Assembly: GCA_009667805.1 (NCBI GenBank) | Contig: CM019064.1 | Location: 107,916,328-107,980,327 of the forward strand | Source of the DNA: Leptobrachium leishanense | Lineage: Eukaryota > Chordata > Amphibia > Anura > Megophryidae | Direction: 5' to 3' | DNA: 64,000 bases | Shown here: in pieces, positions 9,965 through 19,477 of the stretch | Layout of the letters: each line of letters opens with the position of its first letter | How positions within the stretch are numbered: position 1 is the first letter of the stretch | Translations under genes and position numbers: made by a program | Notes under the pieces: generated by a model | Databases searched by the model: none | Told to the model about the DNA's origin: nothing | Seen by the model: the letters and a program-made list of their open reading frames with translations, nothing else

Positions 9965-10549
9965 ATAAGATAGCAGCATAATTAGTGGGAAGGACCTTTG
10001 CTTTCCAAAAGTATTTCACCATAACGTTTAGCCAAGTGTTGAAAAACCTGATAAAACATTAATTCGCTATAAGAATGAACAACTGCATCAGAATTTCACT
10101 TTACTGCAGCTACAAGCTATTGTTTCAATATTTCATTTATTTACAGTTTATTGAGATTTGCTGTTGCATAGCTCAAAATATCACAGTTAAATACATCTTG
10201 GAACTGCAGCGGATGGTGATATGTAAAGACTGTTAATAAAAATAAATTCAACAAAATCAAATAATTTGTAATAACAAATTACATTTCTGCTTCCAGCCTA
10301 CATTCATTGTTGTCAGAATGATTAATTGTGTACTTGATTGCTCCATGTGAGGTTATATTTCCTGGAGTTTATTCTTCCAAATGGATCTCAAGGTATAATT
10401 CCACTCCTTCAATTTTGACGCATTCTGATTAATGCATTCTAGTTGCTGTCAGTATATTTGTACTTGTTTTTTTTTTGCTAAATGCTTTTGGTACCATTGG
10501 GTCAGATGAATATATTTAATGGATTCCTAATTTTAAAATACGATCGTTA
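9965..10549. other. AT-rich sequence, no gene seen
   Basis: No coding signature, tandem array or terminus recognised. It forms the left flank of the retroviral insertion. Confidence 0.55.
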
Positions 10550-10554
10550 ACTCC

Positions 10555-11121
10555 TGAAGGAAAAGGAATCCTCAGACCACCATCTGCTAACCTATAAGAA
10601 GGACCCTATAAGTAGTTAAATAACACCCCATGAATTATAATATTAATAGATAAATTAAGGTTTAAATACAAGAAATAGTTTTAAGATAAGTTGATAGTCA
10701 ACAGCAGTATAGGATAGACACATACTCAATAAACTAGGATTAAGTTTCACTTCTCAATAAGTTTGCCATTTCTCTGAAATGACGAAGTGCTGATAGCTAG
10801 CAGTTTGCAAGAAATCACATGTCTCGGGCCACGGGACTGTCCAGAAATGTGTCACCAGACCTGTATTGAAACTGGCCAATGAACTATGCTATGTTTTGAA
10901 ATGTTAACCAATGAAATAAAGAGACAACGCTTTGTTACAAGCATAAATGTGTGTCAAAACAGTAAACGGCAGAGAGAAGTGCCAGACTAAGATACATGCC
11001 TCGTGTGTTTTCTTTGACGGATTTCTCTCTCCCTGCGCAGAAGGAGAGTTAACTCAAGGTGTGCCTAAGACAGGGTCTTAGGGGTTAAAGGACGGACAAT
11101 TGGAGGCGATTATTCTCTTCA
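10555..11121 (+). repeat. 5' LTR of the endogenous retrovirus
   Basis: 567 bp, starting TGAAGGAAAAGG and ending CTCTTCA, so with the usual TG...CA ends. It matches 16861-17426 nearly throughout. CCAAT motifs occur at about 10876 and 10908, and an AATAAA is at 10915-10920, which could act as polyadenylation signal or AT-rich promoter element. TSD ACTCC precedes it. Confidence 0.97.
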
Positions 11122-11124
11122 ATC

Positions 11125-11142
11125 TGGAGGCACTGCTGAGAT
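11125..11142 (+). promoter_or_regulatory. Primer-binding site, probably tRNA-Thr
   Basis: TGGAGGCACTGCTGAGAT begins three bases after the LTR. It is complementary, with two mismatches by my recollection, to the 3' end of vertebrate tRNA-Thr (…AGCGGTGCCTCCA). This is where reverse transcription would be primed. The assignment depends on remembered tRNA sequence. Confidence 0.7.
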
Positions 11143-11690
11143 GAATGGTCACCCCTCGTCCTGGTGAGTATATTGTCTTGTCTGGACGAGGGCAATGACA
11201 ACGTTTATCTCGAACTAAAATTAGTTGTCCATGTCCTATAGTGTATCAGGGATACAAATTAAAAGAAAACGTTGCCAGGGTCCGTTTATTTAAAGAAGGA
11301 GTAGGTCAGGGACCACACTCATAGAAGGGACATTATATGCGTTAACCCTCATAAAATATATAGAGTATAAGAATATTAGAGTGTTAAGATTCACTGTTGG
11401 ACGGTCTGTAAGGTAAGACAGACGTCCCTCAGTTGTGATAATAGAGTAAATTATATAAGTTCTTTCTTTCTTGTCCTACTCTCAAGGCAGAACTGGTCAT
11501 GGCTGCCTGAAACCAGTTAACCCGTAGACGCTCGGGTCAGTGACTTTCTCACGTTTTGGGAAGACGCACGGATTTATCCGTGGCAGTCGAGCACTGTGAG
11601 AAGCCTATCCCTTTGTATTTCTTTCCTCTTGATACTAAAATATTGTAATAGATTATCTGTTTTCTGATATTGAAACTTGTACTAGAAACA
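11143..11690 (+). other. Retroviral leader between primer site and gag
   Basis: Non-coding leader where packaging and dimerisation signals normally lie. It contains CTGGTGAGTA (about 11160), a plausible splice donor that would produce subgenomic env mRNA. I cannot identify a packaging stem by eye. Confidence 0.55.
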
Positions 11691-12511
11691 ATGGGTACAC
11701 AGAGCAGTAAGATAAAAGAATACCCCCTTCCTTTGGTGGGAGAAACATGCAAGGAATATGTAGCAAGGTAGGAGGAACAGATTACTATCTTGTTAACCCT
11801 TGGGTGGATAATATGGCGGGTTGGACAGAGGCAGTTGGGAGCTGTGACCCATTTCCCAGACAAGGAGATAACAGTCCATTTCATATGGACATGGTCAAGG
11901 GCTTATGTCTTGGTGACACCGAGGCATGGCCCCACTATGCAGGAGACCCTCAATGGGATATGAAATACATGCGTTTGGGAGGAGAGCAGTGGCTAATATC
12001 GTCAGGATACTGGTTTAATAGAGCCAACAAACAATACAAGAAACCAAGTCCAGATGGTCTAAATAGCGAAAGATTACACCAAATAGAATTAAGCATACCA
12101 CGAAGAAAACAGGAAGTCCCACGAGCGGACTGGGGCCCCCGCCCCCCTCCCTCTTACAAATACTCAATGTATCCTTCACTTGCAGGTTTCCAAGACACCG
12201 AAATACTCGGTGCTGTTGCAGCAATCGAATGTACACCGTCAGCCCCTAGTAAACCACAAATAGAAGATACTAAGGACACAAACATTATAGACGAGAAAAG
12301 TGCAGAAGAAAAAGAGGAAGATATAAAAAGTCCGATCCCCGCACCTAAGATCAAAACACGCACACAAACAGGAACAGAGATAAAACCTCCCGAATTTTAC
12401 ACATTTTACGCTGAGAAACAGAAACACTTCCCGTTTATGACAGTAGGAGATAAATTGCTCAAAAAGGCTATAGAAATAGAAGATATTAATAGAATTCTTA
12501 AACAGTCCTAA
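11691..12511 (+). pseudogene. gag: Retroviral gag, N-terminal part (matrix region), broken
   Basis: Gag forms the virion core. The likely start at 11691 gives MGTQSSK, whose N-terminal Met-Gly suits myristoylation and membrane targeting. That frame stops at 11769 after a frameshift. The matrix-like sequence continues in another frame from about 11747 (Trp-rich: NPWVDNMAGW, GYWFNRANKQ) to a stop at 12511. A PPSY motif, a late-domain PPxY for budding through host Nedd4-type ligases, lies in RPPPSYKYS, near residues 134-137 of that frame, followed by an acidic Lys/Glu-rich linker. The two frameshifts restore the original frame in the next segment. Confidence 0.85.
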
Positions 12512-13346
12512 ACCCCGAGAAGCCCCACTAGGAGCATTAAACTACCTCAAAAAGGCATGTAACGGACGCAACTTTACCCAGGAAGACATGAGACTGATTG
12601 TTGACGGTATTATAGAGAAAAATTCTTCTTGGGATTGGGATGAGATCCCATCGATCTCAGTCCCTGCCAAAGAGAAATCAGCCGAGGACTACCCATTAAA
12701 TACAAGAGAAGGAATTACAAGAATGTGGGATGAGCTAGAAAACCAATTTAAACGGGCGTTTAAAGCAAGATCATCCCTTCCTATAGCCGTAGCCTGTAAA
12801 CAAAAAGCCGGGGAGGGAGTGATCGAATTCTGGCGCAGATTCCTAATCTGTTGGACAGAAGAAGCAGGGTTACCAAAAGAACGCGGTCACAGCCTTCTTA
12901 TTTCTACATTTATGAACAATTTAGACTCAGCCCTGGTGCTAACCGTCCGCCAGGCGGCATCTAGCTGGCCCTCAGATTCCCTCCATGAGTTTGAAGCACA
13001 TCTACACGAGAAAGAGGCAGCAGGTTGTTTTGAAATAAGAAAAAAGCCGACCCATAACCTGCAGAGGCAAGGACAGAATAGAACACATAATGCTAATAAC
13101 AAAAACCAGACAACTCATAACAACTACACACAAAACGGCCAGACTTATACCCCAGAAAAGGAATCAACATGTTATAGGTGCGGCAGGAAAGGCCACTGGG
13201 CCCGGAACTGCTGTGCTTCTGATGAAGATGCGCAAAGATACCAGAAATCATACAGAGAATCTAAAAGACAGGAACCCTCCACCCAGCAACCAGCAAGCGA
13301 TGATGCGCCCAGGTTCCCCATCAACTGGGACAGGGAAAATAAATGA
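12512..13346 (+). pseudogene. gag: Retroviral gag, capsid and nucleocapsid part
   Basis: This continues gag in the frame of the original start. A capsid-like helical region (residues about 40-150 counted from the Met at 12588) is followed by a basic Asn/Gln-rich stretch. A single CCHC zinc knuckle, CYRCGRKGHWARNC (residues 195-208), would bind genomic RNA. One knuckle is the gamma-type arrangement. The frame ends at a UGA (13344-13346) directly in phase with pol. Confidence 0.9.
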
Positions 13347-13400
13347 AGGGGCCCGGGGGGTGATACCCTGACTTTCCCCCAATTGACAGGGGGGTGACAA
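13344..13400 (+). promoter_or_regulatory. Candidate gag-pol stop-readthrough region with two in-frame UGA codons
   Basis: Gag ends in UGA at 13344 and pol follows in the same frame. A second in-frame UGA lies 51 nt later (13395-13397). Between them are a GGGGCCCGGGGGG tract, a CCCCC run and a GGGGGG run that could pair as a stem or pseudoknot. In gammaretroviruses one stop codon plus a downstream pseudoknot allows a few percent readthrough to make Gag-Pol. The second stop could be post-insertion decay. Confidence 0.6.
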
Positions 13401-14642
13401 GATGATCCAATGTTGACATTACACATAGAGGGCAAACCTATTAGTTTTTTTATTGACACGGGTGCAACCACAAGTACGATAGAAAGCAAATATTACTCTG
13501 GACCACTTGCTAAGTCAGAACCTTCCATGGGAATTAATGGGGTATCCACAAACACATTCTCCACCCACCCTGTAGCGCTCACCATTCCTGACGGTAAATC
13601 ACTTTTATATCATGTGTTCACAGTAATAGAGGACTGTCCTATCAGTCTTCTGGGGAGGGATCTCCTGGGAAAACTAGAAGTCAACATATATTCAAGAACA
13701 AGGGGTCTCATAATAGATTCTCCATCAATTTCTTTGTTTTTAGACAAACAACACCATTTTTTCATCACTACAGACACATTGCCCACTGAACTCCGAGAGT
13801 TGGACCAATTGTGGTCCAACGGCCCCTATGACACAGGTCTCATTAGTTGCACACCCTACAAAGCCATATTACACAAGAATTGTCAACCGGTCTATCAGAA
13901 GCAATACCCATTGTCCAAAGAAAAGGAGGACGGACTACGTCCTATGATTGACCAGTTTCTACAGGATGGCATCCTGGAACCTGTAGTCTCCCCCTTCAGT
14001 ACCCCAATTAACCCTGTACGCAAACCAGATGGTACAGTGCGGTTTGTACAAGATCTACGTGCCATTAACTCCCTTGTCATCCCCATTGCACCAATAGTTC
14101 CGGACTTTACAACGTTGCTCTCATCCATTCCAGCGACACATACACATTTTTCTGTAATTGACCTGAAGAATGCATTTTTTAGCATCCCTGTACATCCGGA
14201 AATGGCATTACTGTTCGCATTCACATTTGAAGGCACCCAATTTACATGGAAAAGGTTACCTCAGGGGTACGTTGACGCCCCGGTGGTCTACAGTATTGTA
14301 CTGCAGGCCACTCTGAAATCCTGGCACCCCAGCCATGGTTCTGTCCTGCTGCAATACGTGGATGATCTCCTCGTATGCAGTCCATCAGAGGAGGCCTGCC
14401 GGGAGGATGGTAAATCACTTCTTAGATGGTTACAGGAATGTGGGCACAAGGTCTCCCTTAAAAAAATGCAGTGGTGTCAAACGCAAGTTGAATATTTAGG
14501 GTTTGTTCTCAGACAGGGGGAACAGAGCATCAGTCAGAAGAGAGTCCAGTCTGTCACGGGCCTGGTCAACCCGAAAACTAAGAAGGACATGCTGTCATTC
14601 TTAGGCATGATAAACTATTGCATGCAGACAGTGGATCCCTGA
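13398..14642 (+). pseudogene. pol: Retroviral pol: protease and reverse transcriptase, broken
   Basis: The aspartic protease active site is FFIDTGAT (residues about 13-20 from the Met at 13410). Reverse transcriptase follows: first catalytic Asp in VIDLKNAFF (D251), LPQGYVDAP, then YVDD (316-319) carrying the other two aspartates, and the WCQTQVEYLGF thumb-proximal motif. Together these enzymes would mature the polyproteins and copy viral RNA to DNA. A frameshift near 14620 ends the frame at 14642 in the connection region; the next frame picks up immediately. All RT catalytic residues are present. Confidence 0.93.
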
Positions 14643-15640
14643 CTGCTCCTACTACGATAACATTCTGAGACAAGCCACCCTGTTGGGTCAATCCAATATG
14701 ATAACATGGTCTAATGAAATGTTAAATGCCTTTAAGGTTCTCAGGAATGCAATGATGACAAGCCCCGCGCTAGGCCTCCCTGATTATGTACTTCCATTTC
14801 ATCTGTTTGCAAGGGACAATTGTAAAACCATGGCCGGGGTACTGACGCAAGAACATGGGGGCCGGTTGCGCCCCGTAGCATTTTTCTCAAAGATTCTGCC
14901 AGTAACGGTACAAGGGATGCCGGCCTGTTTGCGTGCCCTGGCAGCATGTGCAATGGCCGTTAGTATGGCAAGCCAATACACACTAGGGTACGAAACTCAC
15001 CTACACACAACCCATGATGTTTTATCTTTACTTAAGGGCATACATACACAGCACATGTCATCACAGCGCTTTAGTGGATATGAAGTCACACTGCTAAGCA
15101 ACCCTGCACTGCACATAGAATACAGTTCAAGTGTCTCTGGTCCAGCACCAATCCTAAATGCTTTACTGGGTCTTAAGAATCCCTCAGATACCATCCCACT
15201 CGAACATGACTGTGCTCTCTCCATTGAGTCTGAAACTGCACCCCGCCCTGATCTCATGTCAACACCTGTTCCGGACGCAGATGTCGTCTTTGTTGACGGC
15301 TCCTGTACCCGCCCCAATGACAACACTTATCATGCAGGCTATGCAGTGGTTCAACTCCCTGACACTGTTCTAGAGTCAGGGCCTGTATCCTACCAGTCTG
15401 CCCAGGCAGCAGAACTGATTGCATTAACACGAGCATGCAGGCTCTATGCGGGTAGACTTGTCATGATATACACTGACTCCAAATATGCTTATGGTGTGAT
15501 CCATGACCATGGGACGATATGGGAAAAGAGGAGATTTGTGGCCGCAGATGGCAAGAAGATTTCCCATTCGACCCTGGTCACGGACCTCCTAGCAAGCATT
15601 CTTATGCCCTCTCAGATAGGGTATTACATTGTAGAGCACA
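14643..15640 (+). pseudogene. pol: Retroviral pol: connection and RNase H, broken
   Basis: It continues pol in a second frame. The connection domain includes LGLPDYVLPFHLFARDN and GGRLRPVAFFSK. RNase H, which degrades the RNA strand during reverse transcription, shows VDGSC (D205 counted from the Met at 14683), AAELIAL (E244) and YTDSKYAYG (D265), three of the four carboxylates. A frameshift near 15620-15640 moves the rest, including HLADQAAKRAA, into the next frame. Exact breakpoints are approximate. Confidence 0.9.
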
Positions 15641-16199
15641 CACCAGAGCCTCAGATCCTATTGCAAAAGGGAATCATCTGGCTGACCAAGCAGCTAAACG
15701 AGCAGCACAACAGGACATAGCTAAACTAGTAATGCCGGTTTTGCGACCTCCCACAATGGATGGGGACCAATTGTTTTGTACCTTACAAAAATATGCAACC
15801 ACAGAAGAGCTAAAAGATTGGTGCTACCCCATTTTACAAAAAAATTCAAATACTGGCCTAATTACCAAAGATGGGAAACCCTGTATTCCCCAGAGTAGCG
15901 CCTCTCTTTTCATTGATCATTTTCATGGGGTAGGCCACAATAGTATCGCTACAACCATCACCTTACTCAGTCAGCATTTTTACATCCAGAATTTGCGCAG
16001 CCTGGTACGAGATTATGTCTCAAGATGTATTATATGCCTTAGGAATTACCCAAACAATCCACACAAGGTAGACCATCAACATCTAGACTACCCTACCACC
16101 CCCTTCACGCACCTACAAATAGATTTCACACACATTCCTCGGACAGAAGGTAATAGGCTTCTATGCTTATACTCGCGAAGCTTTACAGGGCCTCGCTGA
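15640..16199 (+). pseudogene. pol: Retroviral pol: RNase H end and N-terminal integrase, truncated
   Basis: The frame carries GNHLADQAAKRAAQQD, then the integrase zinc-binding domain with a histidine pair in DHFHGVGHN and the cysteine pair CIIC, an HHCC-type site. The first catalytic Asp of the integrase core is visible in THLQIDFTHIP. The rest of the DDE core and the C-terminal domain are missing: at about 16165-16175 the sequence passes directly into env. A truncated integrase could not insert viral DNA. Confidence 0.88.
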
Positions 16200-16668
16200 C
16201 CAACTACAATCCACATCCATTATGACGTTCCAGAACCGGATGGCTCTGGACATGATATTGGCTGAAAAAGGAGGTGTATGCAAAATGATAGAGGGGACAG
16301 GTACATGCTGTACCTACATCCCTCATAATGTAGGCCCAAATGGAAAGGTGACCCGCGCCATAAAAAAACTAACTGAGCTCTCCGAAGAAATGAAACGTAA
16401 CTCTGGTATAGATAACCCTTGGGATCAATACTTCGGGTGGTTTAAAGGATGGAGACAGGCCCTGATACAACTAGGCATTATACTATTGTTAATTGTTCTT
16501 TGTATTGCAGTAATAGTCTATTGCCTCATGCCCTGTCTGAAACGAATGATGGCCAAGGGTAACCCCATCACCATGATGTACAGTACACCTCTGCCGTCCA
16601 CTCCAAATGATTATGCAGAATATGTCCAACTCCGCCGAATAGCTAATCGGAAGGAAAATATACTGTAG
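16174..16668 (+). pseudogene. env: Retroviral env transmembrane subunit remnant
   Basis: The frame is open from the deletion junction, with an internal ATG at 16222. It matches the C-terminal part of a class I-type transmembrane subunit. A heptad-like region leads to LAEKGGVC and a CC pair (C20, C29, C30 counted from 16222). There the first Cys and the Cys pair are eight residues apart, rather than the six usual in gamma-type CX6CC. Then come a membrane-proximal Trp-rich segment, one hydrophobic span (about residues 81-104) and a cytoplasmic tail of about 44 residues. The surface subunit and signal peptide are absent, so it cannot mediate entry. Confidence 0.88.
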
Positions 16669-16860
16669 GTTAGGAAGATAAATAGGCACTGGGAGACTGC
16701 CATGTGTTACCCGTTCCGTGGCAGGTACCGCCCCCCTGGTTCTATATTGATCCACATGGGTACTGAGGGTCTCGCTCCCCAACCCATACTAACTTACAGT
16801 AGATAGATGGAAAAAAAAGGAATCAAATAGTATGATCATACTATGATTCTAAGAGGGGAT
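16669..16860 (+). other. Retroviral 3' untranslated region with polypurine tract
   Basis: Non-coding sequence between the env stop and the 3' LTR. AAGAGGGGAT (16851-16860) abuts the LTR and is the likely polypurine tract that primes plus-strand synthesis. A purine-rich GGAAAAAAAAGGAA upstream (about 16809) may be a second tract. Confidence 0.75.
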
Positions 16861-17426
16861 TGAAGGAAAAGGAATCCTCAGACTACCATCTGCTAACCTA
16901 TAAGAAGGACCCTATAAGTAGTTAAATAACACCCCATGAATTATAATATTAATAGATAAATTAAGGTTTAAATACAAGAAATAGTTTTAAGATAAGTTGA
17001 TAGTCAACAGCAGTATAGGATAGACACATACTCAATAAACTAGGATTAAGTTTCACTTCTCAATAAGTTTCCATTTCTCTGAAATGACAAAGTGCTGATA
17101 GCTACCAGTTTGCAAGAAATCACATGTCTCGGGCCACGGGACTGTCCAGAAATGTGTCACCAGACCTGTATTGAAACTGGCCAATGAACTATGCTATGTT
17201 TTGAAATGTTAACCAATGAAATAAAGAGACAACGCTTTGTTACAAGCATAAATGTGTGTCAAACCAGTAAACGGCAGAGAGAAGTGCCAGACTAAGATAC
17301 ATGCCTCGTGTGTTTTCTTTGACGGATTTCTCTCTCCCTGTGCAGAAGGAGAGTTAACTCAAGGTGTGCCTAAGACAGGGTCTTAGGGGTTAAAGGACGG
17401 ACAATTGGAGGCGATTATTCTCTTCA
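16861..17426 (+). repeat. 3' LTR of the endogenous retrovirus
   Basis: 566 bp, TG...CA ends, followed by TSD ACTCC (17427-17431). Differences from the 5' LTR that I can see are one deleted G and five substitutions. Confidence 0.97.
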
Positions 17427-17570
17427 ACTCCTGAAATATTTAATAATATAAATATAACACAAATGCCACTTTGTTTGGTTTCAGGTGTGTTCACATTTGC
17501 TGAATATAGGGATAACTGTTCCTATATGATTATTTGTGTCCTAATAGAACCTGATGACTCCCAGATTTAT

Positions 17571-18649
17571 AGGGACCTATCACCTGGTTTGAGCTAACCC
17601 TAGCATCAGCATTATTTTTGCATTAGCGCCAGGTAAATTTAGTTTATCGCCTAACCAACAGATCGTTTGCCTCCCGCTAGAAATGGGAAAAATCACTTAG
17701 CGCGTGGTAATTAGTGATTCGTAGCACACGTTTACTGTGCTTACGCGCCCTATACTTGACATGGGGAGCACTTGCGCTTTTGTAACCAACAGATAATTTG
17801 GTGCCAGCGCTAAGTTTTAGACGGATGCTAATCGCAAATATTTACCTACTGCTAAACCCTGGTGGTAACTCCAAAAAAACACAACAAACAGGTCGTCGCC
17901 CAACATTAACAGGCAATTAACAGGCAATTGAAAGGAATGCAGCACAGGTGTTCTCTTGGCCCCATACAACATAGTAATGGATCTGGTAAGCAATGTCACT
18001 GCTGTTGCAGTAGACTGTATTATGAATTATATGTATCCTTTATCCATATATATCCTAATTCTAACATATTGTCTAATTTAAAAAAAAATTGCTGGTGGTT
18101 AATCATAGTTTGTAAGCGGTTGATTTAAGGGACACATGGATAAGTCTTGCCCTGAAACATGTATTATTATATGCTGCAGCAGGTAAATTATTGTCGTTCT
18201 CTTGGCCTTCCTTTTGGATCTATTAAATGCATTATAATGATTCCACATGCTATTGGGCGGCATGTATCATGCAATGCCCATCAGCCATAATATATGTGTG
18301 CATCAAAACATGGATAATACGATCACCTTGGAGGATTTTAATAATGCAGGGGTACGAGTGCTCTTCACTGGATGTGTTCATATTTATACAAGCTTGTGAG
18401 GGCAGAGGATAGGTATGGCCCGGCACTCTGCACTGGAAAAAAAACAGTTCTATCCTGGACACAACCACATTAGCACTGAGTCTCAGGCCGGGTCTTAGCG
18501 TTTCCCTAGCGTGCGCTAAACAAACTTGTACAAAGACTACTGTGGACAAGGTGATCTGTTCGTGGGTCGTCAGGCTCTACCTTGTAGCGACTTGCTGTAG
18601 ATTTTTCCATCATCGATGGCGTTTCAGCTCACACCAGGTGATAGGGCCC
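17571..18649. repeat. Inverted-repeat element, GGGCCCTATCACCTGG ends
   Basis: The left end AGGGACCTATCACCTGGTTT is matched by the inverted right end GGGCCCTATCACCTGGTGTG, and both continue into GAGCT. Inside are GC-rich patches (CTTAGCGCGTGG, CTAGCGTGCGCTAAAC). No transposase seen. I could not define a target duplication, so the exact ends may be off by a few bases. Confidence 0.65.
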
Positions 18650-18728
18650 ATCAGTGTCTTATTGTTACTATTTTATTATGGATTTCATCCAAACAAAAGA
18701 ACCACCTAACCATGATTTAAGAAATATA

Positions 18729-18909
18729 CAGGGCTATTCAGAGAGAGGTGAAAACCAGGAGAATGACTGGAGAAGTGAAAATTCTGGGACAAAATAGCCA
18801 AACCAGAAAAGTTCTCCCATTTATCTCACTTTCCAAATCGGCTATTTGGTCTAGATTGTTCATTCGCCTGACAATTCTCCTGGTTTTCGCCTCAATCTGA
18901 ATAACCCTG
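18729..18909. mobile_element. GGGTTATTC-family palindromic MITE (181 bp)
   Basis: Ends CAGGGCTATTCAGAGAG and CTGAATAACCCTG are inverted. The arms contain GAGAATGACTGGAGAA and a mirror. ATA flanks both sides. Siblings are at 24470, 27724 and 39741. Confidence 0.88.
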
Positions 18910-19005
18910 ATACTGAATAGTGGAAGCATAAAGCTTTGTGTCATTTTCAGGTTATTGACTGCTCTACAGTTTTGTGAAAATAATAAAGCTAGTTCCCTTT
19001 CTTTT

Positions 19006-19075
19006 CTTTATAAAGTATTTTACCAGGAAGAGATTTCTCTCGTTTCCAAGTATGTCCTGGGTACTTCGGGATGTG
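19006..19075 (-). mobile_element. SINE 3' fragment
   Basis: On the minus strand it matches the distal part of the SINE at 8597: CAGGACATACTTGGAAACG, GAGAGAAATCTCTTCCTGG and TAAAATAC. Only about 70 bp is preserved. Confidence 0.75.
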
Positions 19076-19477
19076 TACTCTCTCATCCTCAATTAGTGTG
19101 TGAAGAGCAAGTTCAGAACAAGAGAAATGCACATGGAATGCAATAATGCATTAGAAAACATTCTTAGAAAAGTACAGGTACCTTCCATCTACTTGAATAA
19201 AAGAAGTCCTGGGGCAAATGAGGACATGGTATTACAGCATTGGCAGGGCTGGTTTCTAGCATGTGGATAGCAAAGCTTTCTGCTATAAAATTCAGGTATA
19301 AATGATTTTATAAAGAATTTTAAGTACTAAAGCATAAAGAAGCAAAGGTTAAATGCAGGATTATACTGTATATCTACCAGAATAGGGGACATATCCCCGA
19401 GTGTAAACACCAGTAAAGAGAAGAAAAACTATTTTTTTTCGTTTTTCTTATAGTGAATTTTAGCTTGTTGACAGATA

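Larger units (their letters stand above)
10555..17426 (+). mobile_element. Endogenous retrovirus, gamma/epsilon-like, defective provirus
   Basis: Complete provirus structure: 5' LTR, primer-binding site, gag, protease, reverse transcriptase, RNase H, part of integrase, env transmembrane region and 3' LTR. ACTCC flanks both ends (10550-10554 and 17427-17431) as a 5-bp target duplication. Reverse transcriptase motifs LPQG and YVDD, gag and pol in the same frame, and the DTGA protease are typical of the gamma/epsilon (class I) side of the Retroviridae. Frameshifts, stops and an internal deletion of the integrase core through env SU make it non-functional. By my hand comparison the LTRs differ at about five substitutions and one indel in 567 bp, so insertion was fairly recent. 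Confidence 0.95.

Noticed and set aside
16222..16668. Domesticated env (syncytin-like) gene
   Set aside because: No surface subunit, signal peptide or fusion-peptide region remains, and the open frame is short enough to persist by chance in a young provirus.
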